This document shows, one piece after another, positions 1 to 5,815 of a DNA stretch of 7,982 nucleotides. The notes beneath the pieces were generated by a model, which was not told the origin of the DNA, ran no database searches, and saw only the letters and a program-made list of their open reading frames with translations. The stretch comes from Paracoccaceae bacterium. GTDB lineage: Bacteria; Pseudomonadota; Alphaproteobacteria; Rhodobacterales; Rhodobacteraceae. A program made the translations under genes and the position numbers. Location: assembly GCA_003250135.1 (NCBI GenBank), contig QKHF01000087.1, forward strand, positions 1-7,982, given 5' to 3'. Each line of letters starts with the position of its first letter. Position 1 is the stretch's first letter.

Positions 1-54
1 AGGCTATCGGACCGATCTTTGCGAGGGCTGGCGATCCGCGACCAGACCGGCTAA
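1..54 (+). CDS. C-terminal end of an upstream gene, possibly fmt (partial)
   Basis: The first frame is open from the window edge to a TAA at 52-54 and would encode 17 residues ending LRGLAIRDQTG. It stops 9 bases before the truA start, a spacing typical of a co-transcribed upstream gene. In many alphaproteobacteria fmt (methionyl-tRNA formyltransferase) precedes truA, and Fmt proteins often end in an LRG-hydrophobic-I-x-x-GT-like tail, which this loosely resembles. The fragment is too short for a firm identification, and other frames are also open here, so it could be intergenic. Confidence 0.3.
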   Translation, partial: RLSDRSLRGLAIRDQTG

Positions 55-63
55 GCAGCCTCC

Positions 64-819
64 ATGCCCAGATACAAGCTGACAGTCGAATATCACGGCG
101 GCCCGTTCGCGGGCTGGCAGCGCCAGAAAGGCGCCCACTCGGTGCAACAGGCGCTGGAGGAGGCGCTGCGCGCGTTGGAGCCGGACATGCCCTCGATCGC
201 CGCCGCCGGGCGGACGGACGCGGGCGTGCATGCGCTGGGGCAGGTCGCGCATTGCGACCTGACGCGGTCATGGGACCCGTTCCGCCTGATGGAGGCGGTC
301 AACCACCATATCCGGCCGAACCCGGTCTCCATCGTGGCGGCGGAAGAGGTCGGCGAGGATTTCCACGCCCGGTTCAGCGCCGTCGAGCGGCGCTACATGT
401 ACCGCATCGTCGTGCGCCGGGCGCCTCTGACGCTGGAGAAGGGGCTGGTCTGGAAAGTGGGTTGGGACCTTGATGCGGCCGCCATGCGCGAGGGCGCGGC
501 GCATCTGGTCGGCCATCACGATTTCACCACCTTCCGCGCGGCGCAATGCCAGTCGGACAGCCCGGTGAAGACCATCGACGAGATCAGGGTTGAGGAGACG
601 GCTTCGCCCCTCGGGCCGGAGGTCCAGCTTCATGTCCGCGCCCGCAGCTTCCTGCACAATCAGGTGAGGAGTTTCGCGGGAACGCTGGAGCGGGTCGGCG
701 CCGGCAAGTGGGCGTCCGGCGACGTCAAGTCGGCGCTGGAGGCGAAGGACCGCGCCGCCTGCGGCCCGGTCGCCCCTCCGCAGGGGCTGTATCTGGTGGG
801 GGTCGGGTATCCGGAGTAA
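64..819 (+). CDS. truA: tRNA pseudouridine(38-40) synthase TruA
   Basis: This cytoplasmic enzyme converts uridines 38, 39 and 40 in the anticodon stem-loop of many tRNAs to pseudouridine. The 251-residue length is normal for the family. The catalytic motif AGRTDAGVHA is at about residues 48-57 with nucleophile Asp52. Further family signatures are the N-terminal YHGGPFAGWQRQ (10-21), RRYMYRI around Tyr111, HHDFTTFRA (151-159), SFLHNQVRS (195-203) and the C-terminal APPQGLYLVGVGY (237-249). The ATG at 64 gives the canonical MPRYKLTVEY N-terminus. No clear Shine-Dalgarno precedes it; the preceding frame ends 9 bases upstream, so translational coupling is likely. The gene converges on the DUF6515-like gene with only 10 bases between the stop codons. 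Identification is secure. Confidence 0.97.
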   Translation: MPRYKLTVEYHGGPFAGWQRQKGAHSVQQALEEALRALEPDMPSIAAAGRTDAGVHALGQVAHCDLTRSWDPFRLMEAVNHHIRPNPVSIVAAEEVGEDFHARFSAVERRYMYRIVVRRAPLTLEKGLVWKVGWDLDAAAMREGAAHLVGHHDFTTFRAAQCQSDSPVKTIDEIRVEETASPLGPEVQLHVRARSFLHNQVRSFAGTLERVGAGKWASGDVKSALEAKDRAACGPVAPPQGLYLVGVGYPE

Positions 820-830
820 GGCGCGCGCCT
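819..830. other. 12-base palindrome between convergent stop codons
   Basis: AGGCGCGCGCCT is a perfect palindrome that starts on the last base of the truA TAA and ends on the first base of the TCA (TGA on the minus strand) that ends the opposite gene. It could form a short GC stem in either transcript. No T-run follows on either strand, so it is not a standard intrinsic terminator. Chance is possible in such GC-rich DNA. Confidence 0.35.
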
Positions 831-1993
831 CACCCCGGCGCCTCGACCACTTCGTAAACCACGGCCGAGCCGGACAGGAATGGCTCGAACCAGGCCTCGG
901 CGAACAGGAAGTAATCCCGCCCGCCCAGGGTCGCCCGCTGCGCGCCCTCGGGAAGGTCCTCGACCACGGCCCCGATCGGCGCCTCGACCACGCGGAACTC
1001 CGCCTCGCCGCTTTCGCCCACCACGGCCTCGTAGAACACGCCATCGGCGTAGCCGTATTGCACGCCATCCACCTCCACCGGAACCACATGGCCGGGCGCG
1101 TGCTCGACCGTGGCGCCCGTGGGCGGCTCGACCGTCACGTATTCAGACCCCTGGGGCTGATAGTAGGCGCCGTTCGAGTAGTAGTAGGTGTCGCCCTCGA
1201 CCACGACCGTCTCGTGCCGGTCCGGCAGCGAGGCGATGGTCACGCCGATGGCGAGGCCCCAGAAAAGGCCCCAGCCGAAATCGTTGTCGTCATCATCCCA
1301 CCAATTGTCGTGGTAATAGTGGTGGTGATGGCCCCAATATCGGTTGTCGGAAATGTCGTTGGCGATCTCGCGGCGCGTCTCCTGCCGGTCTCTCGCCCGC
1401 TCTGTGCGGTTCTCCTGACGAATTTCCGTGCGGTCGGTGCGCCCGTCCTGGCGGTCCTTGTTGCGCTCGGTGCGCCCGTCCTGCCGGTCGCCGCGGTTGT
1501 CGGCTCGATCTCCCTGCCGGTCGCCGACCCGGTCTTGACGCTCACCTTGGCGGTCGCCCGCGCGATCCCTGACGCCGCCGCCATCGCGATCGCCGAGCCC
1601 CCCCGCGACCGCTGCGCCCGCGCCCGCTCCGGCCAACGCCCCAGCGCCCGCCGCGGGACGTGAGGTTTTAGGCCGTTCCGCAGGACGCGTCGTCGGACGG
1701 CTCGCCTGCCGAACGCCGGCCTTGGCCCCGCCCGAGTCGCCGCGGAACGCCTGCGGGCGCGCCTTCGCGCCGCCGCCGCTCGCCCGGGCCTTCTGAGCGC
1801 CGCCTCCGCCGCCGCCAGCGCGGGCCTTGCCTCCGCCCCCGCCTCCGCCGCCGAACTTCTTGTGGGCGCCGCCTCCGCCGCCCTTGCCTTCAAACCGGCC
1901 CGCCTGCGCGTAATCCACCGTGACCAAGGAGGTGGAGGACAACAGCGCGACCGCCATCGCGACGCTGCGTATGATCTTTGAATGAAGCCTCAT
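830..1993 (-). CDS. exported repetitive protein, DUF6515-like
   Basis: A 387-residue protein of unknown function. Residues 1-31 look like a Sec signal peptide (positive MRLHSKIIRS, hydrophobic core VAMAVALLSS, cleavage near AQA-G). Then come a Gly/Ala/Lys-rich low-complexity stretch (33-78), a Pro/Arg/Ala-rich stretch (80-130), an Asp/Arg/Gln-rich stretch with an exact 11-residue period (about 147-213), a His/Trp/Asp-rich patch (HHHHYYHDNWWDDDDND, 222-238), a hydrophobic segment (241-256), and a C-terminal domain of three related units (about 262-387). The pattern Y-x-x-x-x-G-x-(F/Y)-Y...V-E-x-P-x-G-A-x-V-E resembles DUF6515. The ATG at 1993 has a strong AGGAGGG four bases upstream. It is the second gene of an operon with the DUF2092 gene. 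An envelope or surface location is inferred; I cannot assign a biochemical role. Confidence 0.85.
   Translation of the reverse strand: MRLHSKIIRSVAMAVALLSSTSLVTVDYAQAGRFEGKGGGGGAHKKFGGGGGGGGKARAGGGGGGAQKARASGGGAKARPQAFRGDSGGAKAGVRQASRPTTRPAERPKTSRPAAGAGALAGAGAGAAVAGGLGDRDGGGVRDRAGDRQGERQDRVGDRQGDRADNRGDRQDGRTERNKDRQDGRTDRTEIRQENRTERARDRQETRREIANDISDNRYWGHHHHYYHDNWWDDDDNDFGWGLFWGLAIGVTIASLPDRHETVVVEGDTYYYSNGAYYQPQGSEYVTVEPPTGATVEHAPGHVVPVEVDGVQYGYADGVFYEAVVGESGEAEFRVVEAPIGAVVEDLPEGAQRATLGGRDYFLFAEAWFEPFLSGSAVVYEVVEAPG
1355..1552 (-). repeat. six tandem 11-residue (33-base) coding repeats
   Basis: Inside the DUF6515-like gene the dipeptide Arg-Gln falls at residues 148, 159, 170, 181, 192 and 203, exactly every 11 residues. 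The units read roughly as (D/I)RQxxRxxRxx. At DNA level a 17-base identical block, TCGGTGCGCCCGTCCTG, occurs at 1434-1450 and 1467-1483, 33 bases apart. Hendecad periodicity is compatible with an extended charged helix or right-handed coiled coil, but the segment lacks obvious hydrophobic core positions, so a single extended helix or disorder is equally possible. Confidence 0.8.
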
Positions 1994-1997
1994 CGCG

Positions 1998-2004
1998 CCC
2001 TCCT
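1998..2004 (-). promoter_or_regulatory. ribosome binding site overlapping upstream stop codon
   Basis: On the minus strand AGGAGGG ends four bases before the ATG at 1993. Its first two bases (AG) are the last two bases of the TAG that ends the DUF2092 gene. A ribosome finishing the first gene therefore stops on the initiation site of the second, which supports coupled translation of the pair and fixes the start of the downstream gene. Confidence 0.85.
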
Positions 2005-2782
2005 ATTGCTCACGCTTCGACACGATGAATTCGGCCCGCACCGAGTCGGGTTCGAACTCCGCTTCGAAGGTTTCGTCGGGCAACTCCGCTTCCAGATCCC
2101 AGTCGCTGAACAGGATGGTCTGCTGCGGCAGGTCGGGATCGTCCTTGCGCACCACCACCAGTTTCAGGGGCAGCGGCGCGCCCTCCGCGTCGATCCAGAT
2201 TTGCCAGTCGACGCGCGGCCCGCGGACAAAGATGTGGTGCGCCGTCGTCTCGCCCAGAACCCGCGTCCCGAGATAGGTGCGCTGCGACGCGTCCGCGGCC
2301 TCGTCGCGGTAGGCGGACTCAGAGATCAGCTCCGCCAGCGGCAGGATCAGATCGTATTTTTGCTGCAGGATATCGGCGGTCTCGCCGATGGTCTCGCCCG
2401 CGAAGAGCGACGAGTGCACATGCTTGTTGTGATTCTGGATCGAGAAGGTCGAGCCGTCGTACCACATCTCGAGCGCCGTCAGGTCGTCGCCATAGGAGAC
2501 GTAGAACCTGTTCGGGCGGCGCACCGCCACGTCCATCTCGCCGCCGATCTGGATCTTGCCGCCCTTCGCCAGCGGCATGTCGTACAGCTTGTTCGCATGG
2601 AAGGTGAAGCTCTGCGTCGCGTCCAGCAGGTCGCTGGTTTCCTGCAGGATCGCGCTCGCGCTCAGCTTCTGCGCGTCCTGCGCCCCGGCGTCCGTCGCGG
2701 CGAGCGCCAGGATCGCGGCGGCGGCCAGAATGCGGCCCGGACTAAGCCGGGCGAGAGATAGCGGCATTATGCGTTGGATCAC
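2003..2782 (-). CDS. DUF2092 family exported protein
   Basis: A 259-residue protein matching DUF2092, a family of predicted periplasmic proteins thought to share the LolA/LppX-like lipoprotein-carrier fold; the function is not established. The N-terminus is a signal peptide with hydrophobic core ILAAAAILALAA (18-29) and probable cleavage near DAGA-QDA (34/35). Family-like features are the helix around LQETSDLLDAT, RRPNRFYVSYGDD (88-100), MWYDGSTFSIQ (106-116), LILPLAELISE (145-155), VDWQIWIDAEGAPLPLKL (191-208), and a C-terminal DETFEAEFEP strand. The start is a GTG at 2782, preferred because AGGGAGGA lies four bases upstream; the in-frame ATG five codons later has no such site. The gene heads an operon with the DUF6515-like gene. 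Transport or binding of a hydrophobic ligand is conceivable by fold only. Confidence 0.88.
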   Translation of the reverse strand: MIQRIMPLSLARLSPGRILAAAAILALAATDAGAQDAQKLSASAILQETSDLLDATQSFTFHANKLYDMPLAKGGKIQIGGEMDVAVRRPNRFYVSYGDDLTALEMWYDGSTFSIQNHNKHVHSSLFAGETIGETADILQQKYDLILPLAELISESAYRDEAADASQRTYLGTRVLGETTAHHIFVRGPRVDWQIWIDAEGAPLPLKLVVVRKDDPDLPQQTILFSDWDLEAELPDETFEAEFEPDSVRAEFIVSKREQ

Positions 2783-2786
2783 GTCG

Positions 2787-2794
2787 TCCTCCCT
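2787..2794 (-). promoter_or_regulatory. ribosome binding site supporting a GTG start
   Basis: On the minus strand AGGGAGGA lies four bases before the GTG at 2782. It decides in favour of the GTG over the ATG at 2767, which is about 19 bases away from this site, too far for normal initiation. Confidence 0.75.
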
Positions 2795-2804
2795 GACTGA
2801 AGGC

Positions 2805-2831
2805 GGTTGAGCGATCTTCGCCGCTTCAACC
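2805..2831 (-). promoter_or_regulatory. imperfect inverted repeat in the leader of the DUF2092 operon
   Basis: GGTTGAGCG (2805-2813) and CGCTTCAACC (2822-2831) are complementary arms with a single-base bulge, separated by an 8-base loop. The element sits 23-49 bases upstream of the GTG start. It could be an operator or an mRNA leader hairpin. I found no convincing sigma-70 promoter around it, and there is no family match. Confidence 0.3.
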
Positions 2832-2858
2832 TTTGCGCAACCCTAAGCCAGTTCGGAG

Positions 2859-2882
2859 AAAATTTTAAGACGCGAATGCGTC
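2859..2882 (-). terminator. candidate intrinsic terminator after the hydroxylase gene
   Basis: On the minus strand the stop of the hydroxylase gene is followed, after 28 bases, by GACGC-ATTC-GCGTC, a perfect 5-bp stem with a 4-base loop, and then immediately by TTAAAATTTT. The T-tract is interrupted and the stem is short, so efficiency may be modest. It would separate the hydroxylase transcript from the DUF2092 operon, whose promoter would then lie in the remaining about 75 bases. Confidence 0.45.
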
Positions 2883-2910
2883 GCCGCGCCGCCGCCGGTC
2901 GTTATCGGCT

Positions 2911-3714
2911 TCAGCCCTTCTGCGTCAGCATCGCCCAGTTCTTGTAGAAGACGCGATTGACGCCCGAAAGCAGCGCATTGGCGATGCGCACGCAAACATT
3001 CTGGAATCGGGTCAGCGCGCTCGGCCGCAACACATCGACGAAGACGCAGAATCGTTCGCCGTCCTCATCGTTCACCGAGCGGTGCTGGATCGTATCGTCG
3101 AAAATGAACAGCGGGTCGTCGTGCCAGAAATGCTTCTCGCCATTCACCTCGATGAAAATGTTCTCCGTCTCCCTCGGGGACAGGTTGTACAGCAAGCGGA
3201 TCGTCAGGCGCAGCGGACCGAAATGCAGCGAGGTCTTCTCCTTGCTGTTGAACACCGACACGCCGATGGTCTTGACGTACCGGTAATCGGCGTTGAACTC
3301 GGGCACCGCGCCGTCGACGTCCTTGCCGTACCACTTGTAGAACAGCATCCCGCGTTTCTTGCCGGCCATTCTGTGACGAAGGTCGGCGAGGATCTCTTCG
3401 CGTCTGGTTTTGAATATCTCCAGAACGCCGTCGATTTCCGCGCGCTCCTCCTCCGGAAAATCCTCCAGCCGCAGACGGTACGGGCGCGAGTAACTGACCA
3501 GGTCGAAAAGAATGTTCAGCGGCGCCAGCAGCCAGGTCAGAATGCCGTTTCCGGCGAAATATCTCGACAGCAGCTCGAGGTCCCAGCGCTTGTGGCGGGA
3601 CACGTCGACCAGCCCAGCGACGACGAACACGGCGACCAGCACCGGCGCGAAATAGGCCAGCACCGCCACGGGGACGCCGACCCGCAACAGGCGTTTCTGA
3701 GGTTTGGTCAACAT
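2911..3714 (-). CDS. membrane-anchored aspartyl/asparaginyl beta-hydroxylase / LpxO family oxygenase
   Basis: A 267-residue protein of the Fe(II)/2-oxoglutarate oxygenase family that includes AspH and the lipid A hydroxylase LpxO. Residues 11-38 form one long or two short membrane segments, and the hydrophobic TWLLAPLNILFDLV (60-73) corresponds to the LAPFN-type membrane-proximal stretch of LpxO. The catalytic core carries MLFYKWYG (123-130), HFGPLRLTIRLLYNL (164-178), FIEVNGEKHFWHDD (187-200), FIFDDTIQH (203-211) and RFCVFVDVLRP (221-231). By family alignment from memory His164 and His211 would bind iron and Arg221 would bind 2-oxoglutarate. The position after His164 is Phe-Gly, as in AspH (HTG), not His-x-Asp as in LpxO. 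The start ATG has GAGAGG six bases upstream. The substrate (protein, lipid A or another lipid) cannot be decided here. Confidence 0.85.
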   Translation of the reverse strand: MLTKPQKRLLRVGVPVAVLAYFAPVLVAVFVVAGLVDVSRHKRWDLELLSRYFAGNGILTWLLAPLNILFDLVSYSRPYRLRLEDFPEEERAEIDGVLEIFKTRREEILADLRHRMAGKKRGMLFYKWYGKDVDGAVPEFNADYRYVKTIGVSVFNSKEKTSLHFGPLRLTIRLLYNLSPRETENIFIEVNGEKHFWHDDPLFIFDDTIQHRSVNDEDGERFCVFVDVLRPSALTRFQNVCVRIANALLSGVNRVFYKNWAMLTQKG

Positions 3715-3771
3715 TTCGGGCCTCTCGGGTCTCTTGCGATGGCGCTTTTGATGCGGACGACACTGGCGCGG

Positions 3772-3800
3772 CTTCTAGTTCAAAGTCGTGTCGGGTCCAA
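3772..3800 (-). promoter_or_regulatory. weak candidate sigma-70 promoter for the hydroxylase gene
   Basis: In the 120-base gap upstream of the hydroxylase gene the minus strand reads TTGGAC, 17 bases, TAGAAG. These match 3/6 and 4/6 of the -35 and -10 consensus at ideal spacing, about 57 bases before the ATG. The match is poor enough to be chance. Confidence 0.2.
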
Positions 3801-3834
3801 TATGGAGTTTCAAGTCACCGGACCGGCTGCAACC

Positions 3835-5097
3835 TCACACGTCCGGCGGAGTCCAGTCGGCCGGCGCATCCCGGCGCTTCAGGCGCAGCGCCAGCCCGAT
3901 GGCGACGCCGACGCCGATGGCCACCGTCAGGTCCGCGACCACCGTCAGCACCGCGGTCAGCGCCAGCAGGTTCCGGTCCGAGGGCCGCATCTGAAGATGA
4001 TGACGCCATTTGTGCGGCTCGCTCATGTTCCAGGCGGTCAGGATCAACAGCGCCGCCAGCGCCGGCATCGCCAACTGGCCGGCGAGCGGTGCGGCGAGCA
4101 TCATCAGCGCCAGCACCGTCAGGGCGTGCACGATCCCCGCGACCGGAGTCTTGCCGCCCGCCCGCACGTTGGTCGCGGTTCGGGCGATGGCGCCGGTGGC
4201 GGGCAGGCCGCCGAACAGGGCCGAGCCGATATTGGCCGCGCCCTGCGCCAGCACCTCGGCGTTGGGGCGATGGGCGCCGCCGATCATCCGGTCCGCGACC
4301 ATGGCCGAGAGCAGCGACTCGACCGCCGCCAGAAAGGCGATCACGAAAGCCGAGGGCAGCACTTCCACGACCCGGTCGAAGGAGAACGTCGGCAAGGCGG
4401 GCAAGGGCAGGCTGTCCGGCAGGGCGCCATAGCGCGAGACGATGGTATCGACAGGAGCGGCCCAGAGCGCGACTGCGCCCGAGACGACGGCGAGCGCGAC
4501 GATCACGCCCGGTAAGCGCGGCGCCAGCTTGCGCAAAAGCACGATCATCACCAGCGCCGCCACGCCGACGCCCAGCGCGGCCGGGTTGAGCGACTCCCGC
4601 GCGCCCCAAAGCGCGGCAATCTTGGCGAAGAAATCGGCCGGGACCGCCTCCAGCGACAGGCCGAGAAAATCCTTCAGCTGGCTGGCGGCGATGATCACGG
4701 CGATGCCGATGGTGAAGCCGTCGACCACCGCCTCGGGCACATAGCTGATCAGCCGGCCCATGCGGAAATAGGCGGCGATCAGCAGCATCACGCCCGCCAT
4801 CAGCGTCGCCAGCACCAGCCCGTCATAGCCATGCTCGGCGATCACGCCATAGACCACCACGATGAACGCGCCGGTGGGGCCGCCGATCTGCACCCGGCTG
4901 CCGCCCAGCGCCGAGATCAGGAATCCGGCGACGACCGCCGTGACCAGACCGGCGGCGGGATCGGCGCCCGAGGCGATGGCGATGGCGATGCTGAGGGGCA
5001 GCGCGACCAGCGCGACCGTGACCCCCGCCATCAGGTCCGCCGCAAATTCTTGCAGCGTGTAGGTCTTGATCGTGGTCAGGATCTTGGGCTGTCGCAC
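3835..5097 (-). CDS. SulP family anion transporter without STAS domain
   Basis: An integral inner-membrane protein of the SulP/SLC26 family, which moves sulfate, bicarbonate or other anions, usually by proton or sodium symport or by exchange. From the GTG at 5097 it has 420 residues. It begins PKILTTIKTYTLQEFAADLMAG, followed by the first helix TVALVALPLSIAIAIASG (27-44) and the family segment SRVQIGGPTGAFIVVVYG (67-84). A run of hydrophobic helices follows, consistent with the 14-segment core, including GLPATGAIARTATNVRAGGKTP in the helix-10 region. The last helix ends at LALRLKRRD and only about 10 residues follow, so the cytoplasmic STAS domain of most SulP proteins is absent. The frame stays open upstream to a GTG at 5169, but that 24-residue extension is not SulP-like; neither start has a good Shine-Dalgarno. 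The substrate is unknown. Confidence 0.9.
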   Translation of the reverse strand: MRQPKILTTIKTYTLQEFAADLMAGVTVALVALPLSIAIAIASGADPAAGLVTAVVAGFLISALGGSRVQIGGPTGAFIVVVYGVIAEHGYDGLVLATLMAGVMLLIAAYFRMGRLISYVPEAVVDGFTIGIAVIIAASQLKDFLGLSLEAVPADFFAKIAALWGARESLNPAALGVGVAALVMIVLLRKLAPRLPGVIVALAVVSGAVALWAAPVDTIVSRYGALPDSLPLPALPTFSFDRVVEVLPSAFVIAFLAAVESLLSAMVADRMIGGAHRPNAEVLAQGAANIGSALFGGLPATGAIARTATNVRAGGKTPVAGIVHALTVLALMMLAAPLAGQLAMPALAALLILTAWNMSEPHKWRHHLQMRPSDRNLLALTAVLTVVADLTVAIGVGVAIGLALRLKRRDAPADWTPPDV

Positions 5098-5196
5098 CGG
5101 AAGGGTCCGTGGAGTGGCGGAGTCGCAATACGTCCACGCACTGTAGCCTCTCGTCCCCGCGAACGCCACGTGTTGCGGCGCAGCATTCCAGCATGC

Positions 5197-5209
5197 GGCG
5201 CGACGCGCC
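5197..5209 (-). other. stem-loop directly after the phosphatase stop codon
   Basis: Immediately after the TAG of the phosphatase gene the minus strand reads GGCGCGTCGCGCC, a perfect inverted repeat able to form a 5-bp stem with a 3-base loop. No T-run follows, so it is not a canonical intrinsic terminator. It may slow 3' decay or mark the end of the cobalamin pair before the SulP gene. Confidence 0.3.
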
Positions 5210-5815
5210 CTAAACCCCCATGTTCACGCCGCCGACGCGCCAGACCTCGCCGTCCTCGGTCTCGATCCGGTCCAGCCGGGTCAGCGACAGGGGCGCGATC
5301 TCGAAGCTGAGCGCGCGTTCGGGCGGCAGGTCCAGCGCATGGGCGAGCGCGGCGCGGATCGAGCCGGCATGCGCCACCACCGCCAGATCGCCTGACCGGA
5401 CCGAGCCATTGAGGCGCCCGATGGTCTCGCCCACCCGCTTGCAGAGCGTCGCGAAACTCTCGCCGCCGGGCGGCTTGGCGTTGGCGGGGTCCTCCCAGAA
5501 GGCGGCGGCCTGATCGGCGTTCTTCCCGGCGATCTCGTCGTGGCTCAGCCCTTCCCAATGGCCGAAGAACTGCTCGCGAAAGGCGCGCTCCGAAGGGCCG
5601 CGCAGGCGCTTTCCGGTCAAGCGGTCAGCCGTCGCCGAGGCGCGCGCGAGGTCGGACGAGATCACCGTCGCCCCCGCAGGCAGCGCGTCGCGCATACGCA
5701 TCAGCCCGACCACATCGGAGAGATCCGCGGGCGCGTCGGTCCAGCCGGTCAGGCCTTCAGTACGGCAGGGCGCATGGCGCACCCACCACCAGCGAACGAT
5801 GCGAGGCTCGGTCAT
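5210..5815 (-). CDS. histidine phosphatase, probable alpha-ribazole-phosphate phosphatase
   Basis: A 201-residue histidine phosphatase (phosphoglycerate-mutase-like). The phosphorylated histidine is His14 in WVRHAP (11-16). SSDLARASATADRL (53-66) supplies the second arginine (Arg58), REQFFGHWEG (80-89) matches the conserved E-x-x-F-G-x-W-E-G block, PPGGES (115-120) is typical, and AVVAHAGSIRAAL (145-157) carries the second catalytic His149. Its ATG overlaps the cobU stop (ATGA, 5812-5815) and has GGAGGGG just upstream, so the two are translationally coupled. That context argues for dephosphorylation of alpha-ribazole 5'-phosphate (the CobC activity of Salmonella nomenclature) in nucleotide-loop assembly. 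Histidine phosphatases are promiscuous and sequence alone does not prove the substrate. The frame is open upstream to 6091, but that stretch is out-of-frame cobU. Confidence 0.88.
   Translation of the reverse strand: MTEPRIVRWWWVRHAPCRTEGLTGWTDAPADLSDVVGLMRMRDALPAGATVISSDLARASATADRLTGKRLRGPSERAFREQFFGHWEGLSHDEIAGKNADQAAAFWEDPANAKPPGGESFATLCKRVGETIGRLNGSVRSGDLAVVAHAGSIRAALAHALDLPPERALSFEIAPLSLTRLDRIETEDGEVWRVGGVNMGV

Noticed and set aside
268..1089. 273-codon minus-strand frame spanning the truA/DUF6515 junction
   Set aside because: It covers the truA catalytic region antisense and its sequence is low-information Arg/Pro/Ala-rich; TruA is certain.
880..1663. Long plus-strand open frames (230 and 201 codons) opposite the DUF6515-like gene
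   Set aside because: Their composition (Arg/Pro- or Val/Ala-rich) is explained by the GC-rich repetitive coding on the other strand. There is no ribosome binding site or recognisable domain.
1982..2761. 259-codon plus-strand frame opposite the DUF2092 gene
   Set aside because: It mirrors the DUF2092 reading frame almost exactly and has no family features, while the minus-strand product has a signal peptide, a good ribosome binding site and family motifs.
3082..4515. 477-codon open frame on the plus strand opposite the hydroxylase and SulP genes
   Set aside because: It runs across two well-supported minus-strand genes and their intergenic gap, is rich in Arg, Gln, His, Asp and Gly, and shows no domain. 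Such antisense frames are usual in GC-rich genomes.
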